Shown here: positions 17,755 to 29,600 of the stretch, in pieces
Layout of the letters: each line of letters begins with the position of its first letter
How positions within the stretch are numbered: the stretch's first letter is position 1
Source: Lepturacanthus savala
Taxonomy: Eukaryota > Chordata > Actinopteri > Scombriformes > Trichiuridae
Length of the DNA: 64,000 nt
Assembly (NCBI GenBank): GCA_030544235.1
Contig: CM060475.1
Location: 6,691,420 to 6,755,419, forward strand
Reading direction: 5' to 3'
Translations under genes and position numbers: made by a program
Notes under the pieces: generated by a model
The model's database searches: none
What the model saw: only the letters and a program-made list of their open reading frames with translations
Told to the model about the DNA's origin: nothing

Positions 17755-20700
17755 CTACATGGTGAAGTGTCTCGTGTAGTCGTATTCTATTGTTGGAATG
17801 ACGGCCTGGACGAACTTCAGGAAAATCAGGAGGTACCTGAACGCATCGGGTCAAGGAAAACCCACAAACCTGCAGCTGAAATATAAATAAAAGTAAAAAA
17901 AAGTGCAAAAAACATGAATATACTATTAAATGTGAGGCAAAAAAGTATAAAATATGATTTAAATAAAGGTTAAGTCTAGTTAACGGGTTATTTTATTTAT
18001 TTAGAATTTTTTCTCTTGATTTTGGTTGATTTTGTGAATGAGGGCTGCAACTAATGACTATTCTGATTAATAAATTAATAAAAATCTAATGAAAAATGAC
18101 TCAAATCCATTAATAGATCATCTGAATAGTTGGTGATGATTGTTTAACTCGTTAACTAATTGATTTTTTTCTTGAATATAATTAAAATGTGTTCTTCTTT
18201 CCTCAAAACAAGACAAAATTAAACAAATCAGATAAAAAGGGAGGAAAAGGTGAGAATTTATAACAATAAACAAGCGTTTTTACAACTACAACTTGGACAT
18301 TTTCTTCTTAAAAATGACTTGAATTGATTGATGAAAGGATACATGTGCACTCCGAGTTCTCCTCCTCCTTCTGCCACTGTCTCAATGATCTTTTTCATCA
18401 CTTCAGCATGTCTGAAAACAGGAAAAATAAACATTAGAACAGTTTAACACACACAACCAGTAAACGTAGGATGTGAAATGAAAGATTAAATATTAAATAA
18501 AGTGTTACATGAGCTACTGGACCACTATAGTCCTTCATGTTAAATCAGTTCACAGATTTGGAACACTAATAATGTGGTTTAATGGTGTTTATTTTACCTG
18601 CAGGGGTGGACGGAGCACATGGCCGGAGGCGGCAGGTGTGGGTGGTTCTCGATGGTCACGGTTTTCTTCACGTGGTCCTGGCTGATGTCTTCATACATGT
18701 GATCTACAGTCAGCGGCTGTCTGTCCTGGAGGAAAAACAACAGGAACTCCATCAGATCATGAGAGAATAAAAGGTACAAAACATGAGAGTCTATTTATGC
18801 TGCTGTTACACAGCAAATGGAGAAGAAAAATCTAAAAATGGTCATTTTGGTCATTAAAAAACAGCACGACTGAAATAATAATACATTTTATTTGTATTGC
18901 ACTTGATATTTCTAAGAAAATGGAGAAAGTACTACAAAAAACAATTAAGAAAAAGTTAAAAAAAAAAGACAAGATTTAAAGAAGAAAACCAGAATAAAAA
19001 TGTCTAAACGTGTCCAAGAAAAGCAGCAAGTGACTGGTGTTGAATAAGTGAGTAAATCAGCAGTGCTGATGCTGGTTTTCCTACCTCGTCGTATCCAAAC
19101 AGCCAGAGTCTCGGGGTCTGGTAGTATTTGTCGTATGTGATGTACAGGTCGTACGTTCTGGTCTGGAGGATTTCTTCACTCCCTGGTTCTGCTTTAGATT
19201 TAGTTTCCACCATTTTACTGGTGTCCAGAGTCGCCTGGAAGGACAATGAAGAATGTTTTATGGAGTTTAAAACAAACGGCAGCTCACAACCAGACAGGTT
19301 TGATGTTGGAGTTTTACCTCGTCTGTTTCCAACAAGCCACTCTCCTCATATTCTGAAAAAAAAACAACCAAAAACTGAAAAAACATTGGCATCTCAGACG
19401 GTTTTTCCCCATAAACATGTAAAAAGTCCTATAACATGTCTTTAACATAGATAAAACCGGATTAAATGTCCTATAACATGTCTTTAACACAGATAAAACC
19501 TGATTAAATGTCCTATAACATGTCTTTAACACAGATAAAACCTGATTAAATGTCCTATAACATGTCTTTAACATAGATAAAACCTGATTAAATGTCCTAT
19601 AACATGTCTTTAACACAGATAAAACCTGATTAAATGTCCTATAACATGTCTTTAACACAGATAAAACCTGATTAAATGTCCTATAACATGTCTTTAACAT
19701 AGATAAAACCTGATTAAATGTCCTATAACATGTCTTTAACATAGATAAAACCTGATTAAATGTCCTATAACATGTCTTTAACACAGATAAAACCTGATTA
19801 AATGTCCTATAACATGTCTTTAACATAGATACAACCTGATTAAATGTCCTATAACATGTCTTTAACATAGATACAACCTGATTAAATGTCCTATAACATG
19901 TCTTTAACATAGATAAAACCTGATTAAATGTCCTATAACATGTCTTTAACATAGGTAAAACCTGATTAAATGTCCTATAACATGTCTTTAACATAGGTAA
20001 AACCTGATTAAATGTCCTATAACATGTCTTTAACATAGGTAAAACCTGATTAAATGTCCTATAACATGTCTTTAACATAGATAAAACCTGATTAAATGTC
20101 CTATAACATGTCTTTAACATAGATAAAACCTGATTAAATGTCCTATAACATGTCTTTAACATAGATAAAACCTGATTAAATGTCCTATAACATGTCTTTA
20201 ACATAGATAAAACCTGATTAAATGTCCTATAACATGTCTTTAACATAGATAAAACCTGATTAAATGTCCTATAACATGTCTTTAACATAGATAAAACCTG
20301 AATAAATGTCCTATAACATGTCTTTAACATAGATAAAACATGATTAAATGTCCTATAACATGTCTTTAACATAGATAAAACCTGATTAAATGTCCTATAA
20401 CATGTCTTTAACATAGATAAAACATGATTAAATGTCCTATAACATGTCTTTAACATAGATAAAACCTGATTAAATGTCCTATAACATGTCTTTAACATAG
20501 ATAAAACCTGATTAAATGTCCTATAACATGTCTTTAACATAGATAAAACCTGATTAAATGTCCTATAACATGTCTTTAACATAGATACAACCTGATTAAA
20601 TGTCCTATAAAAAGTCCTATAACATGATAGTTAAACTAAGTTTAGCTCCAGTTCAGATATCATCAGTGTTGTGATTCTAATGGGATATAAAAGAGAATAA

Positions 20701-23700
20701 AAAGTGTAAAAATGATCTTTAATTCCAGGATGTGACACCTTCCATATCTGCTGCTTCTCCATCTTCATCCTCCTCCTCCTCATCATCACCACAGCAGGCT
20801 GCAGATGAAGCGTTCATGTTCTTGTCCTACAGGAAAACATCTGTAAGTTGGTGATTTTATATTCTATTTAATAAACATAGAATAGAAGTTTAGATCATTT
20901 CTACCTTATTGTTGTCCAGTGAAATTTCCCTGACAGCGTCTGTGACTCCTAACACACCTGATGAACATAAATACGTTAGAAATCACTGCATTTATCCTTA
21001 AAATGCACATTTTAAACAATATTCTCTTATTATTTTACAGCTTTTACATTAAAATAATTTTATTTTTTTTATTTATTAGTTTCAGGTTTTTTTTATTCTT
21101 TTAAAAGAGACTTTAATATCAGTAATGATTGAAATAATAATAATATGTTTTCTCAGAATTTAGAGATATTAAAGACTGTTTTTCTGGAATAATAATAATA
21201 ATAAAAAGAAAAACCTATGTAATATATATTTTAATATTTAAATATCAGGCTTAAATCACTTAATTTATCTTTATAAAGTCAATATACAGCACATTTTAAA
21301 ACTCCTTACACTATATTCTAGTATTTCCATCAGTGATTTTCTTTTGGCTCCAGGTTTTTTATTTAATTAGTTCCAGAAAAAAACAGTAAAAATTATCCCT
21401 TAAATTTTCAGATTTTTTATAGAGGACTGGTATAATTTAAAATAAATCAATTAGATTTAGTAGTATTTATTTCCTGTTATTTGTGTATTATTTTTCATTT
21501 GCAGATATTTATTTAATTTTAAATTTCATTTTCTATTTTATATATTAAGGTGAAAATAAATAAATATGTTTAAAAATTAAATAAAATTAAAAAAAATATT
21601 TATTAAATCAAATACATGTGAAAATAATACACAAATAATTAAATTTTATTAATTAAATGTAGTCTTTTTGTAAAAGTCATTACTGCCATAAATTTAAAAT
21701 AAATAATTTTAGTAGTATTTATTTGCTATTATTTGTGTATTATTTTCCATTTGCAGATATATTTATTTAATTTAAAATGTTATTTTCTATTTTATATATT
21801 GAGTTAAAAATAAATAAATTAAAAACAAATTAATAATAATAAATAAAATAACAATGAACCAATTAAAATAATAAAATTAAATCATTATTATTAATAATTA
21901 AATCAAATAAAATTGAAAATAATACACAAAATTGTATTTTATATATATATATATGGTGTGTGTGTGTGTGTGTGTGGGGTGTTCAGGTTCAACCTGAGTT
22001 GTGGTATGTGTCCACCCAGCCTCCATCTCCATCATCCTCCTCTATAATGGCCTCCAGCTCGTCTGAATACTCCATCTGTTTACAGCGCTTGTAGCAAGGA
22101 ACTGAAACAACACAAACACACACATTTAAAACGTCAGAACACACAGCTGCTCTTACAGGATATTTAACCAGAAACACTCATTAAAATCCTTTCTGCCTGA
22201 AAACCGTCTCTTACTCGTAGAAGTTGGACCAAACCTGCATCACTGGGACGTTTTGGCCATTTAAGAGTGATTTAATAATTTAATTCCAGATGAGGAGCAG
22301 ATGAAGAGAAAAACATTTTACATTTTACTTCCTGAAGAATAAAAAAACAGGAAGCTTTGAAACATCATAACATCAAAAACATCAAACTCATAAAAACTAA
22401 AGCACAGACGACGTCTGATGAGATTTGTTCCCAAGGACTGAAACTGACATTATCAAGATTAAATAAATAAATAATGACTCTACTAAATAAATACACCAGT
22501 AAAGGTCCATATGTATTTAATTCTCCATTTAATTCACTAAATTTATTTATTTGTGGATTATTTTCACATTTATTTGATTTAATTAATAATTATTTAATAG
22601 TTAATATATATATTAATAATATATATAATATGAAATATTTTATTTATTTATTTAGGTTTATTTATTTATTTATTTTCACCTCAACATAAAATAGGAAATA
22701 AAATTTGAAATTAAATAAATATATCTGCAAATGGAAAATAATACACAAATAATGGGAAATAAATACTACTAAATTAAATTGATTTATTTAGGTACAAAAA
22801 TAAATAAACCAGTAAATGTCCATATTTATTTAATTTTACATTTAATTAATACTATTTATTTATTTGTGTATTATTTTCACATGTATTTGATTTCATCATT
22901 AATAATAATTATTTCATTGTATTGTTTAATCATTATTTAATTTTTAAACAAATTATTTATTTAGTATATTTATTAAAAACATATTTTATCACTAAATCAT
23001 CTGAATCATAGATCATATCATAATATAAACTTTAAGATATCAGGCTGGAGGCAAACAGCTGTTCATTCTAATAATAAATGGACTGTTCATAATTACATGA
23101 ATAAAAAACACAAACTTATACTTATTTAATATAAAGAGGAATAAAATAATTAGTTTTTTTTACCATTTCTTGTCAGGAGAAACTGTTTATCTGGAGGCAA
23201 ATATGGCTTCACCTTCACTTCTTCCCCAGACGCCCTAAAAACACAAAATATACATCATTCAATGAAAGAAGATGATGTAGAATCAATAAAAATGATTCAT
23301 CAATGATAAAATACATGGAGGTATTAAATCCTGGATTCATATAACGAGTTGTGATTAACTCAAAGTTACCAGGGTTCATGTTTCCTGCTCATTATATTAG
23401 AACAAATATGTTTAACCTGAATTTTGGTTTTACTTCGTTCTATCGTCAAAACAAATAATCTGAAAACCGTCACTTTAAACAAAAAAAACTGATTTTCATG
23501 TGGAAAAAAGAACAGAAACTAAACAGTGTGATGCTTCCTCTTAGGAAAGTTGGGTTTCTACAAATGGGATGTTGCGTTATTCTGTGAAATTCAACAAGAA
23601 CCTACTTCCAGTGGAGCCTTTTTATTATTTTAAACTGAACCATGAGCGTTAGAGCACAGGTTGACTTTACTACAGCTGAAATAGCAGGGAAATATGTGGA

Positions 23701-25721
23701 AATAAAGTCAACTTCTTCACTATTTTAAACAGAAAACTTTTCAGAGATGTTAGTAAAGACCTTTAAAACACATTGGTGAAGGAATTTCTTGGTAATTTCT
23801 TCATTTAACTATTTTCCCCAGACATGAATCCTGCTTGTGAGAGCTGATAATCACATTATACACATGCATGAACAGAAACAACGGCTGTTTTATCTGTGAT
23901 TCACATCAATTTACACACTCTCACCATTTCCATGTGGGGCAGTGGTGAACTAAATGATCTCCAGCTGCTACAAACTAAAACACAAACACACACAATTAAT
24001 TAGGGTATTCTACAGAAATGATTAGTCCGTTCATTAAATCACCAGTTTAATAATCGATTTGAGTCGTTTTTAAGAAGAAAATGTCTAAATTCTCTGGTTC
24101 CAGCTTCTCAAATCTGATTATTTTCTAGTTCCTTTCTATAATAGTCATTGTAAATAAGAATTTGTTCTTAATTAACTTGCATTGTTAAGCAAAGTTAAAA
24201 TAAAATAATTAAAATTAAAAGGCGGCAGAGAGTTTACATTTCTAATTTTTAATTTTGCAGCAATTATTATTCATAGTAATTATGATGAAGTTACAAGGTT
24301 TTTCAAAATAAAACAAAACATTTTATGTTGAATCGACAGCTTCAGGAAACTCATCTGCATTTTATGAACAAATCAACTAATTGAGAAGATAATTTGGACA
24401 TTTTCTTATTAACGACTTAAATCAATTAACAGAATAACTGGTGAATAATCTAATAGTTGACAACTAATCAATTAATCCCTATTTAGAACAACATTACAAC
24501 TTATTTACATCAGAAAAGATGATAAAAATATATATAATATGCAAGAAAAGAAACATTTGCACACAGACAAACATATGTATATATAAAAATAACTAGAATA
24601 TAATGTAATATAGGATAGATGCACCATGTATACAAGATAGATATGTGACATTAGAATAAATTAGAATAAATTATTGCACATGTATATAATCTATGGTTTA
24701 AAAATGTAAATATTCTCACCTCTTCTGGTGTGATGACTCCAGTTTCTTTAAATTTCGATTCCTGTTTTAAACAGAAAGCAAAAACTGAATCTTCTGACAC
24801 ATTTCTGGACTTTTTTATGGACAAGTATTAACCTCCAGCTGTGGGGAGGTGGTCAACTATTAATGCTCAGTATTAATTCCTATCAAAGAACACTTTGGTG
24901 GCATTTATGTATTATTTATATGATATATAATAAAAAATAACGTAGCTAGTCATCCATCTTACCCTGTTACTATATCATTTTAATTGAAAATACTCCTCAA
25001 TTACTATCTCAGCTCAAAACGGTTTGACCCATTTTCCTTTTAAAAAGTTCCTACGATCAAGAATTTGTTCTTAATTAACCTGCATTAAATAAAATAATTA
25101 AAATAAAAATGTGAACAGACTATAAATCTGTGGATCAGTGTGTTAGGCTGCATATTAAATTAATTGTGAGTTTACATTCATAGTAATTAGGATGTTTCAA
25201 ATGAAGGTTGAATATTTCATGTATGGGATAATATAAATAACTAAACATTAGTCCAAATGTCATGTGATGTAACCCTAAAAACCTGCTACCAGACAGTTTA
25301 ACTCTCGTAAAAAGGTTTTTTTTAAAGATAAAAATACTTAATGAAAAAGTAATTATATTTTATAAATCAATAATACTTTTTAAGGTTGCACCAACACCAA
25401 ATAAATCATGTAATAAATAATTGTACCATTGATCTGTTATCTGAGCTAATCAATCCTTTGGTAGTTTATTACCTATTATTGGTGAATATGTAGCAGAAAA
25501 TCCAAGTGAATGTTTATTTTCTCATGGATTTTGAAGCCCACATGTCCTCTAATTCTGGAATGACCCAATAGTCTGCTCATGTTTTTTCTGGCATCTCATA
25601 CTAGCCTCCTCTCATCAACAAGCTAACATTAACTTAGCTTTAACTTTACCTTTAGCACCGGGGTGAGAAACTCCGCCACACCGAGCGCGGTTCCTTTAAC
25701 GGTGTTAATCATGTTCTGCAT
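17755..25721 (-). CDS. atg3: ATG3, E2-like enzyme for LC3/GABARAP lipidation, 12 exons
   Basis: Cytosolic E2-like enzyme that accepts LC3/GABARAP (Atg8) from ATG7 and transfers it to phosphatidylethanolamine during autophagosome formation. Exons (minus): 25650-25721, 24720-24761, 23925-23974, 23164-23234, 21994-22101, 20905-20948, 20739-20826, 19318-19352, 19085-19234, 18598-18725, 18343-18411, 17755-17836. They join in frame to 312 aa; the human protein has 314. The N-terminus [13 protein letters not shown] is the membrane-sensing amphipathic helix. The acidic flexible region [20 protein letters not shown] is in exons 7-8. Residues [20 protein letters not shown] form the E2 core. The catalytic cysteine is Cys257 in [11 protein letters not shown], and the chain ends RHFTM. 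Between LDNN and the acidic run (exons 6-7) the sequence differs from the human protein as I remember it, in a region expected to be disordered. Head-to-head with cars2. Confidence 0.98.
19420..20625. repeat. 42-bp minisatellite in atg3 intron 7
   Basis: About 28 near-identical tandem copies of a 42-bp unit containing CCTATAACATGTCTTTAACA followed by TAGATAAAACCTGATTAAATGT. Variants affect one or two positions (ATAGATA, ACAGATA, ATAGGTA, ACATGAT). Because 42 is a multiple of three, the minus strand keeps a frame of more than 400 codons open. That frame passes through exon 8 out of register with ATG3 and is not a gene. Confidence 0.97.
21020..21980. other. Extremely AT-rich part of atg3 intron 5
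   Basis: Low-complexity A/T sequence with internal near-duplications: TTTGCAGATAT and TATTTGTGTATTATTTT(C/T) motifs occur at about 21475-21520 and 21725-21765, and inverted in intron 4 around 22700-22900. It ends in (TA)n(GT)n at about 21942-21976 close to exon 5. This suggests several inserted or duplicated AT-rich units; no coding content. Confidence 0.5.
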
Positions 25722-25841
25722 GTTGAAAAGTACCGGAAAAAAACCTTCCTAAAACCGTCCCGTCAAAATCACCGCTGTTATTTTCACATAACAGCTCAGA
25801 AAAGCACCGTGGATCTATGGCAAATTCACAGCGAGAGCAGA

Positions 25842-25891
25842 TCACGTGACACATCGGAGGAGACACTTCCCGATATTCGAGTCTCGCGAGA
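25842..25891. promoter_or_regulatory. atg3 promoter motifs: CLEAR-type E-box and TCTCGCGAGA
   Basis: Upstream of the atg3 ATG (25721), TCACGTGA at 25842-25849 in ATCACGTGAC matches the TFEB/TFE3 CLEAR-type palindrome. TCTCGCGAGA at 25882-25891 matches a perfect palindromic core-promoter element known from many vertebrate housekeeping, often bidirectional, promoters. Both are seen directly. Regulation of atg3 by TFEB-type factors is inferred from the motif and the gene's autophagy role. Confidence 0.6.
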
Positions 25892-26116
25892 TTTGCGGCG
25901 GCAGTTGAACGAGATTTACGACGCGACGGTGAAGTTAGATTCTGATTCACATTTAAAGGGGACGCTGCCTCCATTTTCTATTGGAATAATTAATAATTAA
26001 TTAATGACAGAGTGGAAGAACTGAAGAGAATTCATATTTTTTTATTTGTTGCACATCTAAACAATGAATGTGAATTTGCCTCGACATACGATTATTTAAT
26101 TATTTTATTTTAAAAC

Positions 26117-26121
<5 letters not shown>

Positions 26122-26201
<80 letters not shown>
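26122..26201. repeat. (TA)n microsatellite between atg3 and cars2
   Basis: About 40 TA units in the 880-bp interval between the two divergent start codons. Confidence 0.95.
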
Positions 26202-26204
<3 letters not shown>

Positions 26205-26363
26205 GCATTGTCTGTTTCTTATTTAAATTAATTAATTAATTACACTATTTAAAAAAGCAAGATAACAGTAAATGTCTTTACGATGTAAATACAAAACCTG
26301 CACCACCCGGTATTATTATTTATTATTATTATTATTTTTTTATTTTGACGGTTAAATAACTGC

Positions 26364-26372
26364 ACTTCCGGT
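26364..26372 (+). promoter_or_regulatory. ETS-type site upstream of cars2
   Basis: ACTTCCGGT about 235 bp before the cars2 ATG. CCGGAAGT sites are frequent near start sites of nuclear genes for mitochondrial proteins (GABPA/ETS). Motif seen, function inferred. Confidence 0.4.
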
Positions 26373-26603
26373 GTTTTTACTTTTTCTGCCAGTTATTACT
26401 ATGACAATATTTTTTATTTTTTTTAGCCATGTATGGTGATATTTTCTGTTTCTTATTTCAATTAATGAATTATACTATTTAAACATAATAATAATAAAAC
26501 TGATTTCCTCTGAACTTTTCCCCTTGACCCTGAAGCGGAAGCTGCCAACGTGAAACCGACTTCATCGTCTGTTTTGAGCCTAACGTGGTTAAACAGAGTC
26601 ACT

Positions 26604-29600
26604 ATGTGGAGAAACACAGCGAAACCGCTGCTCTGTAAATTAAAACAGTTCAATAATAATAATAATAATATTAATAAATTTAATACCGTCACATGCAGGT
26701 TAAACGGCGTTTCAGCGAAGGGATGGACTAAACCCGCCGGCTTTGACTGCGGTTTAAAGGTCTTTAACAGCCTGACGAAAAGGAAAGAACCGCTGATCCT
26801 GGCGAGAGAAGGAGTAGCCACCTGGTATGTTCAATTAAAGGGCTTTTATTGTTGCATTAAATGCAGAATCACCTCATCCAGGTGTGTGTTGCAGGTACAG
26901 CTGTGGACCCACCGTGTACGACCATGCCCACCTGGGTCACGCCTGGTAATCACGTGATTAACACGCACCTTTCTGTACCTATTCGGTGAGTCTGATTCTA
27001 ACAGGTGTGTTTTCTCCTCTCAGCTCATATGTCAGGTTCGATATCCTGCAGAGGATCCTGTCCAGGCTGTTTGGAGTCACTGTGATTCACGCCATGGTCA
27101 TAACAGATATCGATGATAAGATCATCAGGAGAAGCTGGGAGGTGAGATTTGGATTTTGTGGTGGTTCAGTCTTCCCTAAAACTGAACATTCAACCTAAAA
27201 TCAACCTAAATTTGTCCAGAGCAACAGTCCATGACCCAAAGATCACCAGTTTACTGTCATAGAAGGCTAAATCTTCTATCTGCCCATTGAAAATACTTAC
27301 ACTTTTATCACTTTTTAGCAGAGATTTTACAATTTATGTGTTGTATTATCCCTTTAAAAATATTTGAACAGGTGATGGGTGAGTAAACTAAAATCTATTA
27401 AATATAAAAGCAAGAATAATATAATATTAAACTGATTATCTTTAGTCTTCTATACCAGCCATCAGATTATCTTTGGGTTGTGGTTATTAGGTAAAAAAAA
27501 CAACCTTTAACTCACAATATATGAGCTGTAATCACTATTTGGCAAAAGATATACTGCATTTTATTGTCCCTATAATGATAAAGCCTGAAAAAAATAGTAA
27601 CAAGGCTATTTTTAAAATGTAATAAATAAAAAGTCAGCTGAAAAATGACAGTCAAGTAAACAAAACAACTAGAATTTCCACTTAAATGAGATAATTATTT
27701 GTACTTTGTTATTTGATATTCATTATTAGTACCATGTGTCTTGTTTTCTAGGAAAATGTTTCCCCCACCATCATCGCCAGAATGTATGAGGATGAATTCA
27801 AGAAGGACATGTTGTCATTAAAGGTGTGTGACAACGTCATTTTATTTTGAAAGAAAAAGAAAATCCTAAAAGAAATTTATCCTAATCCTAATTTCTGGGG
27901 GAGGACAACTCATTTGATCAAAGACTCATGCCAGTAACAGTACCCTTAACTTATTTTTGAACCTGAAACAACATTGAAAAACTTCAGTTCCTGGTGCTTT
28001 GCATTTCAAAATAAAAGCTCAATTTTTTTTTACTTCTTTTTACTTCTGGAGTAAACCAGCCCCCTATAGTGAGGACCAAAAATACCAAAAATGAACCTTG
28101 GATTTATTTTTTGGGCTTTTATTTTGAAATGCAAGGCACAAAATATCAAACACATTAAAAGAAATCAACATTTTAAATGTTGTTTCTGCCATTTTCATTC
28201 TTTTTGGTGTTATATTCTACAATTATATCAGTAAAAACACACTTAAGAAACAGAAAAGTGGTTGAAATATCACATTTCAACCAAATATTATGTGTTTTTG
28301 ACACCTTAAATTTGTGTGTTGTCAGAACTCAGTGTTTTTGTGCATCTATAAACATGTTTTCTTGTGTTTCATTGATTTTGAGGTGATTCCTCCTGCAGTT
28401 TACCTCCGAGTCACTGAGAACGTGCAGCAGATCGTCGCCTTCATCGAGGGAATCATCAGAAACGGACACGCATACGCCACGCAGGAAGGTGATTAGCGTC
28501 AGAAATAATTCCTGTCATATGTCAAAACATCAAACATCAACTGGATCCTCATATTTCCTGTCAACATTATGCATTTCCGGTTGCAGGAGACGTGTATTTT
28601 GACGTCCAGTCGATCGGTGATCGATACGGCAGGTTTGTTGGAGCTGTGGAGACTCAGAGAGAAGCTGGTGAGTCAGCGACTGGGTTTCCATCCAATAGAA
28701 TTTAAATTTTAAAGTGAAATGTGCGAAAAGAAAACGCAGATCTGCAGTAAAATCAACACATTATCCAACCGCATTAAATCAGAATACACAGGAATATAGA
28801 TTTAAACTTCAGGATAACTAACATGAACTGAATTAACTGTTTTCCAGGCAGCTTAAATAAAAAGGACCAGAGGGATTTTGCTTTATGGAAACGATCCAAA
28901 CCCCAGGAACCTTCCTGGGAGTCTCCCTGGGGCCGAGGAAGACCTGGCTGGCATATCGAATGTTCTACTGTCGCCAGGTTTGGATGTTTATGAGTTTGAA
29001 GCATGAAAATATTATGAGAAAATGAGACTTTTTGTGCTGTTTTTGCATTACAAACATTGTAGGAGCCATATATTGTTTGTTATATTAGAATTTTTGGTTT
29101 GATTTATTTGGTCTGGTTGTCACGGTGATGTGTGTGGTTTGGGTCACATGGGTGTCAGCAGATGATTGACGGAAGTTATATCAGTGGCTGAATCACCTGC
29201 ACTGGGAAAGGAGCGAGGCAGATGTAGGTAGCCGTAATTTTTGTTGACCGCTTTTTGTTTCAGTTAAATGTGATATGATACATGCCATTCATTTTCATCT
29301 TATTAAACACGTTGAACTTTCAATATATCTGGACTCATCACGTTACTCTGAACATCAGCGCGTCATGCGAAATATACCGGACCTAACATCAGCCTTGCAG
29401 CGACTTTTAAAGGATTGGGAAAGCCGCAATATTAGTCAACAAAAAAGGCATCGATAAAAGCGATCGCTGACAGCCCAAAGGAATCCGCGGGACGCTCAGT
29501 AAGTGCAGCAGTGCCAAACAAAGTAAGACAAAGCGCCACGTCATACATCTGTCACGGACGACAGGTAAGCTCACCTGTTTGTGTATGTGCGGGGATAAGG

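Noticed and set aside
19314..20582. 422-codon minus-strand frame with a 14-residue repeat ([14 protein letters not shown])
   Set aside because: It is the 42-bp intronic minisatellite translated; it runs out of frame through atg3 exon 8 and has no independent gene signals.
26550..26603. Extended cars2 N-terminus beginning at 26550
   Set aside because: The codon at 26550 is GTG. The first ATG in frame is 26604 and gives a plausible mitochondrial presequence and a length matching the human protein.
29275..29457. Small open frames in the two LTRs as genes
   Set aside because: They are identical because the LTRs are identical; they lie in LTR sequence and show no known domain.
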